This document shows, one piece after another, positions 47,030 to 57,774 of a stretch of DNA of 64,000 bases; position 1 is the first letter of the stretch, and the number at the start of each line of letters is the position of its first letter. The translations under genes and the position numbers were made by a program. The stretch lies in NCBI GenBank assembly GCA_933228675.1, contig OW121740.1:37423792-37487791 (forward strand). The letters run 5' to 3'. Below the pieces are notes generated by a model. The model did not search any database. It was not told the DNA's origin and saw only the letters and a list, made by a program, of their open reading frames with translations. Source of the stretch: Stomorhina lunata (lineage: Eukaryota; Arthropoda; Insecta; Diptera; Rhiniidae).

Positions 47030-47430
47030 TATTTTTTCTATCCTCCTTTCCACAACAACGATTTTCGTTAACAATATATAGTCTGATTACTTAATAAAAG
47101 GCCTATTTATATTTCATCATCGCAGTTCTATTCTCTAGACGTTAGATTTCCTGGACATAAGTCTACATAAAGTTTGATTTTTTTGATTGTATGTTCATGT
47201 ATTGTCCGATTCCTTAATCGTAACTCTTTTTATAGTCCGATTTTCTAGGCTACATATGTAAAGTCTAATTTTTATTCGTAGATCCATTTGTTTGATCTGT
47301 GTTTTTCAATACTTACGTCTACGATCAAGAAATCAGAGTATAACATCGATTTCTTGATAGTATGATTGCACATTGTCCAACTTCTTAATCGGATCTCTAT
47401 TTATAGTCCAATTTCTTAATAGTAGATCTA
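47030..47430. repeat. Degenerate short repeats (TAGTCCGATTTCTTAATCGTA words)
   Basis: Words like ATAGTCCGATTTTCTAG, TTGTCCGATTCCTTAATCG and ATAGTCCAATTTCTTAATAG recur at roughly 50-90 bp. The pattern resumes at 48220-48300 (ATAGTCCGATTTTTTAATCG), so 47440-48215 looks like an insertion into this array. Confidence 0.5.
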
Positions 47431-47444
47431 TGTATGTGATGGTG

Positions 47445-47870
47445 GGTGATGTAGGGGATGTTGGAAGGTTGGTCTGAACTTGATAAGCTTAGGCTTCTCT
47501 TAGTTATCATTCATCTCTACTGTGGACACTGACCTCCACGTGGTATCACCTGGGGAACTACGTTAACACCCGTTAATGTAGTTTGCTAAGATGTGCCGCG
47601 AGTTCACCCATAACAATGGTAAAAATATGGGTTAGAACGTCGGGCTAGTAACCCACACCTGGAAAAAACTATGGAAAAGCTAAAAATAGAATTAAAACGG
47701 CCTTCCTAATGTTAGAAGAGTACGTCCGAAACTTCAATGAAAAGACCAAGTAATGGAAAATCTTTCAAAGCTTGGCCTACGAATTTGGAGAATATGGGCA
47801 TAAGATACAAGTGCATGGTATTCTTAATTATGCTCGGCCTTTGACCTTAACAGGTAAATATATACCATTT
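47445..47870 (+). mobile_element. Non-LTR element fragment with C-terminal RT motif
   Basis: Begins GATGTAGGGGATGTTGGA. It contains the CTGACCTCCACGTGGTATCA block shared with 4401-4542, and then codes RRVRPKLQ-stop-KDQVMENLSKLGLRIW (Gly/Arg-Pro-Lys...Gln-Val...Leu-Gly motif of the RT tail). A - strand copy with similar order lies at 52600-52960. Confidence 0.6.
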
Positions 47871-47934
47871 AAGTAAGAAAGTACGATCTATATATAGTTG
47901 GTTTTTTAAGACGTATGTCTATAAATGTGAACCG

Positions 47935-48010
47935 CCGTGGTATAGCAGGTTAGTCTTCCGTCTAGCAAGTTAGATCCTCGGCCAGACCCACTTGAACAAA
48001 TAAATTTTCA
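47935..48010 (+). repeat. tRNA-like fragment (possible SINE remnant)
   Basis: CCGTGGTATAGCAGGTTAG fits a Pol III A-box (TRGYNNARNNGG) in a tRNA-head context, followed by CCGTCTAGCAAG (anticodon-arm-like). The expected B-box GGTTCRANTCC is not intact (AGATCCTCGGCCAGACC). Not a functional tRNA gene. Confidence 0.3.
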
Positions 48011-48300
48011 AAAAACGGAGGTTCACCTCAAAACTCAGTTAGCCACTGGTTATTGAGTACTAGGCTATGAAAAACTTCTCTAACTATGTAATGCATTTGC
48101 CGTTCGGAGCTGGAGTTAAAAACGTAGGGCCTTTCAATAAGTCTAAGAATAGAATCGGATGCAGCTCATTGTCTGAGAGAAGTACCCCTTGTTCCAATTG
48201 GAATGTTGTCGGGGAATTATATATATGTTCTTCGATTTCTTAATTGCAGTTTTATAATAGTCCGATTTTTTAATCGTAGCTCTTTTTATAGTCTAATAAG

Positions 48301-49129
48301 AAGAATAACAATTGATTCTTTCCCATTGTGCAGTGTTTGTTGCTCTGGTCAAGTTCTCTATACAACGTCAATTATATGGAGATTTGTTGTTTTCTGCTAG
48401 TTCTTCTTCTTCTTTCTCCTCTCCATCTACTTGTCGGATACATGTTTTTTTTGTTGTATGAGCAAATGTTTGTATGTTTAAGTGCGTGCGTGTAAATTCG
48501 TTTTGTATCGTTTACGTTCGGGTATTTAGTTCTTGTTGTTCTTACAGTTATTTTGATTCGTTTGTTTTGCTTTTGTTTTTGTTTCTACTGTTTCTTTTCG
48601 CTTCTTATTGTGTCAGTCATACAAGGACATTTTTCATTCTCCGTTTAAGTTTTGTTTTCCAGTTTTAAACGGGATTTTCAACGTGAAACATCATTAAAAT
48701 AATAAAAAACGGGTTAAACGTATTGTAATAACTTAAAAAAAATATCAATAAATTATAGAAATTTTCCCTGAAAAGTTCATTCATAATAAAATTTTCCTTT
48801 TTTTATTTAGAAAATAATCAAAATAGTACTACACTTGAAAAAAGATAACAATTTTAATTGAATTACCCCCCGCCTACGCTTTAAGCCATTATTTTTAATT
48901 GTGTTTTTGCCAAAACAAAAAGTGATTTATTTTGAAAAAATAACGAACAACAAATAATTTGTCTTCAATCATCGTCATCATTCACGACATCAGGTGCTGT
49001 TCCATGGAATGACAATTTGTGTTATCAAATGGTAAGTTAAAAAAAAAATAGTTTTTTTTTTAAAGTAGTTAGTTTTTATTGAGAATGTGGAAGACATACT
49101 ATTTTTTAGATAACTTATCAGTCCTCATA
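48301..49129. other. Spacer without recognised gene; possible splice donor at 49032
   Basis: TTCTTC- and TTTTGTTT-rich DNA. At 48960-49031 the sequence becomes less AT-rich (ATCATCGTCATCATTCACGA) and ends AAATG/GTAAGT, a good splice donor directly after an ATG. It could be a small exon of the hypothetical transcript starting near 41406; evidence is weak. Confidence 0.25.
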
Positions 49130-49330
49130 GAACAGTGCACTTTAGGATTACATGCTAGGAGAGTTAACCCTCAAAGCAATGACTACTGCAGAGTTGTCAT
49201 AACGCCGAGGAGGAGAAAACTGTCACTCACTTCCTCTGTCACTGCCCAGCCTTTGCTGATCTTAGAGCTTATCATTTGGGCTACTCGTTTTTGAATAATC
49301 TATCTGAGGTCTTGAATAGCAATATTCGTA
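49130..49330 (+). pseudogene. Non-LTR element C-terminal zinc-knuckle fragment
   Basis: LGLHARRVNPQSNDYC, then after a one-base shift CHNAEEEKTVTHFLCHCPAF and LRAYHLGY. The Cys-x2-Cys...His-x4-Cys arrangement near an LRA(Y) motif is the usual C-terminal end of RNase-H-bearing non-LTR elements. Truncated on the left. Confidence 0.6.
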
Positions 49331-49374
49331 CTACTCATTAATGTGTGCTTTAAACGTTTTCGAAAGCAAATGGG

Positions 49375-49435
49375 TCCATAAATATCAAACAACATACAGA
49401 CAAATAGACGCGAACATTTTTTTATATTTATAGAT
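49375..49435. repeat. Short direct repeat, copy 1 (CAAACAACATACAGACAAATAG)
   Basis: CAACATACAGACAAATAGAC then GCGAACATTTTTTTATATTT. A closely related copy lies at 50575-50633. The pair brackets 1.1 kb containing two tandem arrays. Confidence 0.6.
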
Positions 49436-49439
49436 TATC

Positions 49440-49700
49440 AAGAAACTATCAAACAATCGTCAAATAATCGTCAAACAAATCATTGAACTATCAATCATCA
49501 TACAACTATCAATCGATCGTTAAAAAATCATCAAACTACTGTCATAAAATCGCCAGTTAATCGTGAAACAATTATCAAACTATCATTAAAAATCTTCAGT
49601 CAATCAATCATCACACAACTGTCAAATAATCCGCAAACAACCATCAAATAATCATGAAAAATCTTCAAACAATCGTCAGCCAAACTATTATCAAACACCA
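49440..49700. repeat. Degenerate ATCAAAC/TATCAAT microrepeat
   Basis: Runs of AATCGTCAAACAA, ATCATCAAACTA and TATCAATCATC words with a period near 15 bp. Strongly strand-biased (C on +, almost no G), so it would give an A/C-rich transcript. Confidence 0.65.
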
Positions 49701-50014
49701 ATCATATTACCAATATCCGTAAATCTGGTTTTTCTATTTTAGATAAATCAAAAAAGTGGACATGGTAAATTTTTCTTATATAAAATCCTAACTTGGACTA
49801 AAAAAAACAGTTAGAAAGAAAAAATATATTTGTCCAGCCGTTTTCAAGATATGCAATTTTAAAGAAAAGGGGAATTTTATCCACATTTTTCAATTCCCAG
49901 GTCCTCGTTGACCCTTTTTCAAAAAATTCAAAAAGCGAAAAACTATACTATAGTATGAAAATAGCCACATTTAAAACTTTAATTAATCGTTATAATCTTA
50001 TCATCCATATTTGT

Positions 50015-50575
50015 CATTTTGAATGTTTGACTTATATGGGAGAGGTCACGCCCATTTGAGATTTCCAAAAAAAAACGTAGCCTTCTTTACCCACCAGTAA
50101 CTCCTTATATACTGTAAAAATTGAAGAAAAATCGGTCGGCTCGGTCATCCTATTTGTCGTTATTAACATTTTACTTATATGGGAGAGGTCACGCCCACTT
50201 GAGATTTCAAAAAAAACCTATACTATTTTACCCGCCAGTCAAACCTTAACATACTGTCAAAATTTCAGAAAAATCGGTCAGCTCGGTCATCTATATTGGT
50301 CATTTTTAATATATGAGTTATATGGGAGGGGTCCCGCACACTTGAGATTTCTGAAACAACCCTTGCCTATAAAAAACCACCGGTCACACTTTGCCATACT
50401 GTCAAAATTTTAGAAAAATCGGTCCGCTTGGTCATCCATATTTGACATTTTTAATATATCACTTATATGGGAGGGGCCACGCCCACTTGAGATTAAAAAA
50501 AAAACTTATCCTATTTTAAACACCAGTCACACCTTACCATACTGTCAACATTTCAGAAAAATCGGTCCGCTAGTT
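50015..50575. repeat. Tandem repeat of about 143 bp, 4 copies
   Basis: CTTATATGGGAGAGGTCACG starts copies at about 50030, 50172, 50317 and 50461 (spacing 142-145). Each continues with CCACTTGAGATTT, CACCAGTCACACCTTACCAT and AGAAAAATCGGTC. Copies differ by about 10-20 percent. The array ends in TTTTGGAGATCC and the direct-repeat copy at 50575. Confidence 0.85.
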
Positions 50576-50636
50576 TTGGAGATCCTTCCCAACAAACAAC
50601 ATACAAACAGACGCGAACATTTTTTTTATAGATATA

Positions 50637-50876
50637 CAGGTATGTGATGGAAAACGATCGTTTTCAAATCGATCGATTTCAGATATATTTTTGAGATATA
50701 TTTTTGAGATTTTCGGTTATTTCCCAAAAAAACTCAAACCAAATGAAAGATAAAATATCAGTCAAAAGGATTAAAGCCAAAATTTTCATTATTTTTCGGG
50801 GAAATAACCGAAAATTAGCTAAAAAATATGTCTGAAATCGATCGATTTCAAAACGAAAATGTCCATCACATACCTG
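50637..50876. mobile_element. 240-bp foldback MITE with ATA target duplication
   Basis: The left end CAGGTATGTGATGGA and the right end TCCATCACATACCTG are perfect inverted copies. Pairing continues through AAATCGATCGATTTCAGA to ATTTTCGGTTATTTCCC for about 90 bp. ATA flanks both sides (50634-50636, 50877-50879). A 3-bp T/A-rich target suggests PIF/Harbinger, but the ends do not settle it. No ORF. Confidence 0.8.
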
Positions 50877-51024
50877 ATAGATTGAAAATAACTTTTCCTA
50901 AGGATAGGCTATATAAGGAGAGAGATAGAGTTGTCTTAATATATTTTTAATAAAAACTTTCTCGGTTTATATCGATCTTCTTCTAGATTTGATAGTATCC
51001 AAAGAGTCCGCAAGCCTCCGTTCC

Positions 51025-51170
51025 CTAACTCTCTTTATTATATTTCTAAATAACCTTCTTTGTCAAACTTTCAAACCCATCTACCCAATTTCAGATGAAA
51101 GCAACCATTGGCATTCGTATACATTAGATAAACCCTCTCCGGCTAACCTGATATAGTTCTCACAATCCTA
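51025..51170 (+). pseudogene. Jockey-like RT fragment around motif C
   Basis: LLCQTFKPIYPISDESNHWH aligns with the family pattern (D/N)LLxQTSNPIYxFADDT; the catalytic Asp-Asp reads Ser-Asp-Glu, so it is inactive. Same family as 43979 and 54043. Confidence 0.5.
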
Positions 51171-52599
51171 ATGACCTGGTAGACTACCAGACTACCAGAC
51201 TTCTATGGCTTCTACTTTCCAAGATCCCTTATGAAAAGCTAACTCTTTGAATGTCGATTTTCAGGTGTTCAATTGTTTGTGGTTTATCGATGTAGACAAG
51301 TGGATTAACCCTAAAGAAAATAACCCAATGGGATTAATTCACACGATCTTGGTGGCCAATTAATTGGGCCATTACGTGAAATAAGTAAAGCCCAAAACTT
51401 TAATTGTCAAGCCAAGACAATGTCTGAAATGGGCGAAAGACATTTCTAAAAAACAGAATGCCAAGTAGATATAGTCTCCAAAATGGGCAAGACGCAGCTC
51501 TGAGTAAAGTGTTTGAGATATAACCTGGAACTGCCTTGGATGTTGTCAACTCAGAGTACACGCATTAATTCAGTCAATTCCAGAAGGTGCGGAAATTTTG
51601 AAGATTTGCGAAGTTGCATCCAAGGCTTGCAAATGAAGATCGATACGAGTTTCTTGTCACTAAGAATTAAGAGATAATCGAATAGATAACGTTAATATTT
51701 TATCTGTTTAAGTTTCTTGTCTTTTTGAGATCCACAAATGATGCGGAATGGGGAATCTCTTCATTGCAAGATCATTATTTTAGTTTTGTTTTTCAACATA
51801 TGGTTAGCACTGAAATCGCTTTCGGGGGCTATGCTAAGTACCTTGTAATATTACTACATAAGAAGCTGAATTTCAGACTAAGTTACACTTAAGATGCTCG
51901 AATGGGTCCAATGAATGCCAAGTGCATCACGGGTGGGCTTTGTATAGCCCCATCAAATGCTCTTCTGAATTTCCTCTCTATGGACATAACTGCAGCATCT
52001 GCGGAAGTTATATTAAAAGAGCTACTTCGATGATGCAGAATGGTTATGGTTACAGTTTAGTCTTTATCATTATGTGAGGCATACTAAGCACACTAAATAT
52101 TGCAAGATGGGTTACCGGATCAAGCTAGTGGTTTCGGGCTATATTTCTGACCTTTAAAAAAGTAAAAACTAATTTTGCCGTCAAACATTTACCAAGCACA
52201 ATAATTGTAGAAAGGATAAAGCTCCAGCTTTTTGACGATCTTTTCATAGATGAAACAAAACTGAATTATCTGCTGCTACTAGTATAATTGCAAATAGCTT
52301 ATGTGTTAGTGGGCACCACTGATCTAGCCTTTTTCAAACATATACCACGAGAGAGAGTATGCTATTCAGCAAAAGACAGGTTCAATAACGTAATCATTCC
52401 AGACAGATGTGGAAGCAGATAGATAGGAAAACTGACATGTCAGCCAATGTCTAAACCGAAGGTATTCCGAATTTTCTTACCCAGTCGAGCAGTAGAGAGA
52501 CCTAGATAATCTGGCTGAAGTAGCTATTGGTAGTCTTTTTTAATTTAGAACCAGCACTCAGGAGATGACCTCACAGATGTAATGCATTGTGTTCGATTT
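51171..52599. other. Spacer without recognised gene
   Basis: About 1.4 kb of moderately AT-rich sequence with no ORF over 60 codons that I can name and no repeat pattern. Probably decayed transposon DNA. Confidence 0.5.
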
Positions 52600-52960
52600 A
52601 GGAAGATAGTTTATGGGATGTTGGATAGATGGAGTAGTATTTATAATAATTTCTTAAAAAGCCTATACAACCTGTTAAGGTCAAATGCCGATCATACTTT
52701 AGAATTCCATCTTCGATCATGTGCGAATTTCGTAGGCCAAACTTTGAAAGATTTGCCTCTACTTGGTATTTCCATTGAAGTTTCGGACGTTTTCTTCTAA
52801 CATTAGGGGAAGCCGTTTTTATTATAATGTTAGCTTTTTCATAGTAATTGTTTTTTTTCAGGATTGGTATACTAGTTACTAGAAGAAGGATAACCAAGAT
52901 AAGTCTGGGCTTACCAAGTTAGGACTAATCAGAACCGTTCCAACATCCCCTACATCACCT
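52600..52960 (-). mobile_element. Non-LTR element fragment with C-terminal RT motif
   Basis: The - strand reads TASPNVRRKRPKLQWKYQV, then LSKFGLRNSHM, in one open frame (52598-52897). It is preceded by the GGTTCTGATTAGTCCTAACT block and GATGTAGGGGATGTTGGAAC. Same order as 47445-47870 on the other strand. Confidence 0.6.
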
Positions 52961-53022
52961 ATAGCAACTGGCCGAGAAACCGTAGCTAAATATCTTTATA
53001 TCTCTGTAGTGTGTTGTTATGT

Positions 53023-53870
53023 CTACCGGTCAATCGATTTTGAAGGTATGAGCTCTAACAGACGTGTATTGCTTAAAAAAGTTTGAATTTCGGAAAATAG
53101 TTTCCAGATTTCATTAGAGCACATTTCAAAGTAGTAACGCTGGAACAGTGCTACGCAACCCACGTTGCGATGGCGTTTCAGTGAATTAATAGAGTTTGAT
53201 ATCCTACTAAGAAGCACATTCGACCTCTCCAGCAATCGGCCGAGAAGCTTCAAAATAGACTTTAAAAAATCGGCCTATACACTAGAGTTATATTTTAGTT
53301 TAGTAGAGTTAGTTATTCGGTCGTATATTATGTTTTACAAATCCGAGACATTTGAATGTCTCTTTCAACACTTGAAAAATGTGGTTAGTCCAATGGGCAT
53401 CATATCGAATACTCATGCCCAGAGCATTAAACAAAATCGACTCTATTCTTACGACCACGTTCTGCGATTGTTTCTAAATCGCGGTTTAATGGTTCATTCA
53501 TGTTTTCCTAAATAGCTTTAACATCTAACCTCTAAAAGGTTTGGTCTATGATTAAATGAATACGAATGGGTTGGATTGGATGTTTGACGTAGAAGCTAGT
53601 TTTTAAAGATAAGAAAAAATGTAGGTGAAAGAACGGAGTCTTGCGGTAACCCTCGTTAGATGAACTCGTTAGATGAGATCGTTAGATGAGATCCCATTTG
53701 CAACAACTCATATAGTGTGATCTCTAGGAAAGCTCGTTATAAATCGACCTTTGTAGAAGCAACATCCTCTGTAGCCCAAAGTTAGTCCCCTACTGGGGCT
53801 CTTATTTCGTTGGAAGCCCGGACTACCTCTCTAAGGTATACAAAAGCTCTTTTTAAAGAGAACTAGATCG
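53023..53870 (-). pseudogene. Jockey-like RT fragment, copy 1 of a serial pair
   Basis: - strand: SISNSINSLKRHRNVGCVALF at the right-hand C-terminal part, SNEI, then upstream MNEPLNRDLETIAERGRKNR near 53430-53500. Upstream sequence (53520-53870: CCTCTAAAAGGTTTGGTCTA, TCTCTAGGAAAGCTCGT, CTACTGGGGCTCTTATTTCG) repeats in copy 2. Several frameshifts. Confidence 0.6.
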
Positions 53871-53929
53871 TTGTGCTGTTTTAAAGTTTCAGTGCTAACA
53901 CAATGAACTTCAGAGTCTTATCAGACTGA

Positions 53930-54400
53930 CACATTATAATCGACACTATTCGCACGACTACTTTCTGAGATTGTTTCTAAGGCGCAGTTTAATGCCCTGT
54001 AGTACATACCTCTAAAAGGTTTGGTCTATGGTTGAATGAACACTAATGACAAAATTTAATATCTGCAAAAGGATAGATGGGATTTGATGTTTGGCGTATA
54101 TGGTCGTTTATAAAGTTATGAAATAGAGTAAAAGAAAAAACGAAACCTTCAGGTGTCTCTGAGTTTTTCTTGAATACGTTTAATGATATCCCATCTACAA
54201 GAACTCTTATATTGAGATCTCTAGGAAAGCTCGATATAAATCGACTTTTGTAGGAGCTATAGTGATGAAAAAATGGAAACCTTACTAGATCTTTCATAGC
54301 CCAGAGTTAGTCCTCTACTGGGGCTCTTATTTTGTCGAAGGCCTGGACTATCTGACTAAGGTCTATATAAGCCTTTTTTTAAGAGATCTGGACGGTTAAA
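53930..54400 (-). pseudogene. Jockey-like RT fragment, copy 2 of a serial pair
   Basis: An 84-codon open frame (54043-54297) reads FISSFPRDLNIRVLVDGISL, then SFTLFHNFINDHIRQTSNPI and YPFADIKFCH. The RT motif C Asp-Asp is Asp-Ile here, so the copy is inactive. Sequence at both sides parallels copy 1 about 500 bp to the left; a third short piece follows at 54530-54640. Confidence 0.65.
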
Positions 54401-54640
54401 CGGGATTGCAGTTGATATGCGGTTTTAAAGCTTCATATAATAAACTTCAGAATTTGAATTAGTCTAGTTATAAGAATGACAAACTGACATAAGCTGCAGC
54501 TTTCGTTGAAGATGTATTGGCGAAGAGAAAATTAAGAATTTGTCCCCTACAGAGGCTCTTATTTCTTTGGAGACCTAGACTATCTGGCTATGGTTTACAA
54601 AGCCTTTTTAAAGCGATATAGATGATTAAGTGGGATTGCC

Positions 54641-55589
54641 ATTGTTATAAACTTCACAGTCTTAATGAGTCTAATTATCAGACTGTCCACTAACCATTTC
54701 TAACCCAACGCATAATTCTATAGCTAATTTCAACATTTATAAAGGTTCTCTAGAATTCTTTATGCCTTTAACCTTTTATTGCACTTTATCATTATGATGT
54801 TGTATTTTTGTATTATTTTCAAACTACAAAGAGCGGATTTCTTTTAGCCAAATCCTTTTAAATAAAAAGTCCTTCAAGATTTCATTTGAAATGTTGCGTT
54901 AAAGTTTCTTTTTATCTTGCAGTTTTTTTGTAAGGCTTTAATTTTTGTAAAATATGTATTCAAAAGGAGCAAAACCTTAAATGTATGTTTAAAAAAAAAA
55001 AGTTTTCCAAATATTTGGGTTAAAATAAATACAAAATAAAGTGGTAACATTTTAGACCACATGATACTTAAGCATTTTAGTATTTCAAAGCATAAAACTT
55101 CCATTAAAGTATAAAAAACAAAGGTAAGGGAGAAAGCCCATTAGTAGAACAAGAAAAAAAAATGGTACATGCTGATGATGGATACGAGTTTATGACAAAA
55201 AAGACATATTTTACAAATTCACAATAAAATGGCAACACCGGAATAAAGCAAACAACAACAACAATAACAATAAAAGGGAATCATTATTATTTCAATATTT
55301 AACATAAACTCTCGTACATTGTAGATTTGTAGATATTTTGTACTTTCCTCCTCCGTATTCGTATACTCGTACATAATTCAATGACCTGAATTTTGAAAAC
55401 GTAGTTTCGTTTTCTCTATCTATCTGACTGTTTTTTTTTAGTATTTTCGATTCTATTCTCCATATTCTATGTGTAAAGAATTGTAAAAATAAAAAAAATA
55501 TTGTAGAATAAAACTAGTGATAAGACAACAAACAGTTGTATTAAGTTGGAAATTAATAGAAAAAAATAAATATTGTAGAAATACGAAAA
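54641..55589. other. Spacer without recognised gene
   Basis: AT-rich, no tandem array, no element ends. CAACAACAACAATAACAATA at about 55253 is a simple sequence. Confidence 0.5.
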
Positions 55590-55757
55590 TAACAAGTAGG
55601 AAAGTTAAATAGTTGGTCAAGCCAGGCCATATGAAACCCTACACTACTATGTGTGAAGTTAAATTTGAAATTTATAACCCTAGACACAAACCAATGTTTT
55701 TAACAGAGCTTTGTTATGTAGTTAACATAGCTCTGTTAAGAACCAAAAATAAGGGGT

Positions 55758-57180
55758 ATACACAAGGAATTCAAATTTCTAGTGAACCAGGCAACGTGGG
55801 CGGACAAATGGGGTATCAGATTGTAGGCGAGGATGTTATCTATGGATACCCATAGTCAGAATCTATAACAGAGAGAATTAGTAGGCGCTATTAACAGTTT
55901 TCCAATATATCAAAAGTGAGATTATGCTAAGGGAGGATTGCAGATTCCCAGGAAACAAGACAACGTGAGCGAACAAATGTGGTATCGGGTTGTAGCTAAG
56001 GATGTTTTCTAAGAGCGAGTTGGTAGGAGTTATTGAGATTTTTTTTATTAATTTCAAATCTGGGATTATGTTAAGGGAGGACTCCAGATTCCTTGGAAAC
56101 AAGGCAACATGGGCAGACTAATGAGGTATCGGGAAGTAGCTGAGGATGTTGTATATAGGGCTCTATAGTCAGTATATCTAGCAGAGTGAGTTAATAGGAG
56201 TTATTGGGATTTTTCAAAAATATCAAATGTGGGATTATGTTAATGGAGGATTCCAGATTCCTTGAAAACAAGGCAATGTGGACGGACAAATGAGATATCG
56301 AGAAGTAGCTGAGAATGTTTTCTATAGAACCCCATAGTTAGAATATCTAACAGAGCGATTTGGTAGGAGTTATTGAGATTTTTCAAACATTTCATATGTG
56401 GGACTATGTTAAGGGAGGATTCCAGATTCCTTGGAAACAAGGCAACGTAGGCGGACAAATGAGGTATCGGGGAATAGCTGAGGATGTTTTCTATAGGGCC
56501 CCATAGTCGGAATATCTAACAGAGCAAGTTGGTAGGAGTTATTGAGATTTTTTTTTTTAATTTCTTATGTGGGATTATGTTAAGGGTCGATTCCAGATTC
56601 CTTGGAAACAAGGTAACGTGGGCGGACAAATGAGGTATTGGGAAGTAGCTGAGGATGTTTTCTATAAGGCTCTATAGTCGGAATATCTATCAGAGCAATT
56701 TGGTAGGAGTTATTGAGATTTTTCAAACATTTCATATGTGGGATTATGTTAAAGGAGGATTCCAGATTCCTTAAAAACAAGGCAACATGGGCGGACTAAT
56801 GAGGTATCGGGAAGTAGCTGAGGATGTTGTATATAGGGCTCTATAGTCAGTATATCTAGCAGAGTGAGTTAATAGGAGTTATTGGGATTTTTCAAAAATA
56901 TCAAATGTGGGATTATGTTAATGGAGGATTCCAGATTCCTTGAAAACAAGGCAATGTGGACGGACAAATGAGATATCGAGAAGTAGCTGAGAATGTTTTC
57001 TATAGGACCCCATAGTTAGAATATCTAACAGAGCGATTTGGTAGGAGTTATTGAGATTTTTCAAACATTTCATATGTGGGATTATGTTAAAGGAGGATTC
57101 CAGATTCCTTAAAAACAAGGCAACGTGGGCGGACTAATGAGGTATCGAGGAGTATCTGAGGATGTTTTCTATACGGCTCC
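55758..57180. repeat. Tandem array, unit about 170 bp, 8-9 copies, with higher-order period
   Basis: GGAGGATTCCAGATTCCTTG or variants recur near 55932, 56062, 56236, 56416, 56588, 56754, 56926 and 57095. Each unit has CAAGGCAACGTGGGCGGAC, ATGAGGTATCGGGAAGTAGC, ATATCTAACAGAGCGA and TAGGAGTTATTGAGATTTTT. Units near 56779-57110 match those near 56101-56440 better than their neighbours (shared CAGTATATCTAGCAGAGTGA and AATATCAAATGTGGG), giving a higher-order period of about 678 bp or four units. Confidence 0.9.
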
Positions 57181-57680
57181 ATAGTCAGAATATCTAACAG
57201 AGCGATATACTTTCATCTCGTTCCATAATACTCCGAACTCTCGTAACTCGTTCTCAGTTTGTCGCCTCCAAGTATTTGCAGGTCTTCCAAACCTCTTGGA
57301 ACCATGAGAATTATATTCGATGGCTTGACGATTTATATTAGTAGCTGACTTTCTAAGTGTATGTCTTAGTTGCTTGTAAAGTTTCTTGATCGGTGCGCAG
57401 CCATAAATCTTGATTTGAAATTCTAACGGGCCAGAAAATGCTTGTAGTCCACTCATCTCTTGACTCGAAATATTCACAGTCATATAAAAGCACGGGTTTA
57501 ACATAAGTGTTAATAATTTTCAGTTTGGTGATAGTTGAGATATTTTGAGATCTCCAAAACTTATTAAGAATACCAAAAGCTTGCTTTGCTATGCATAATC
57601 TATTTTGGATACCTTCTCTGCTAACTCCGCTTTCAGAGATTATACTTCCTAGGTAGCAGTTAGTGTCAACCTAGCCAATA
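57169..57680 (-). pseudogene. RTE-like reverse transcriptase C-terminal fragment
   Basis: - strand, in order: NCYLGSIISESGVSREGIQN, ILNKFWRSQNIST, LKIINTYVKPVLLYDCE, IFWPVRISNQDLW and, in another frame, LRHTLRKSATNINRQAIEY and RFGRPANTWRRQTENEL. This is the classic RTE tail (YLGS, LLYGCE, WPxxISNxxLW, GHTLRK, GRPxxTWRR). At least one frameshift divides it. The fragment starts inside the last unit of the tandem array. Confidence 0.8.
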
Positions 57681-57774
57681 TATGGCCCAGCTAGATAAAA
57701 TTTGGAGGAGGGTTTCAGAAGAAAAATTCTATGCGTAACATACTTTAGCGTGAACATATTATAGTTTTATGGTA

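Larger units (their letters stand above)
55590..57774 (-). mobile_element. INE-1/DINE-1-like helentron with internal tandem array (right end at 59087-59103)
   Basis: On the - strand the 3' end is GGGTTTCATATGGCCTGGCT, a worn hairpin (GGCCTGGCTTGACC) and CTTTCCTACTTGTT. The 5' side (57715-57774) carries TATGTTACGCATAGAATTTT, like the ATGTAACGCATAGAAATATT block of the 18071 element. The terminal TTTTTATACCC is at 59087-59103, split off by a DD37E transposon. The body holds a 170-bp tandem array and an RTE-like fragment, neither present in the 18071 copy. Confidence 0.6.

Noticed and set aside
55613..55855. 80-codon ORF at the start of the 170-bp array
   Set aside because: It consists of helentron-like end plus tandem-repeat sequence; no conserved domain.
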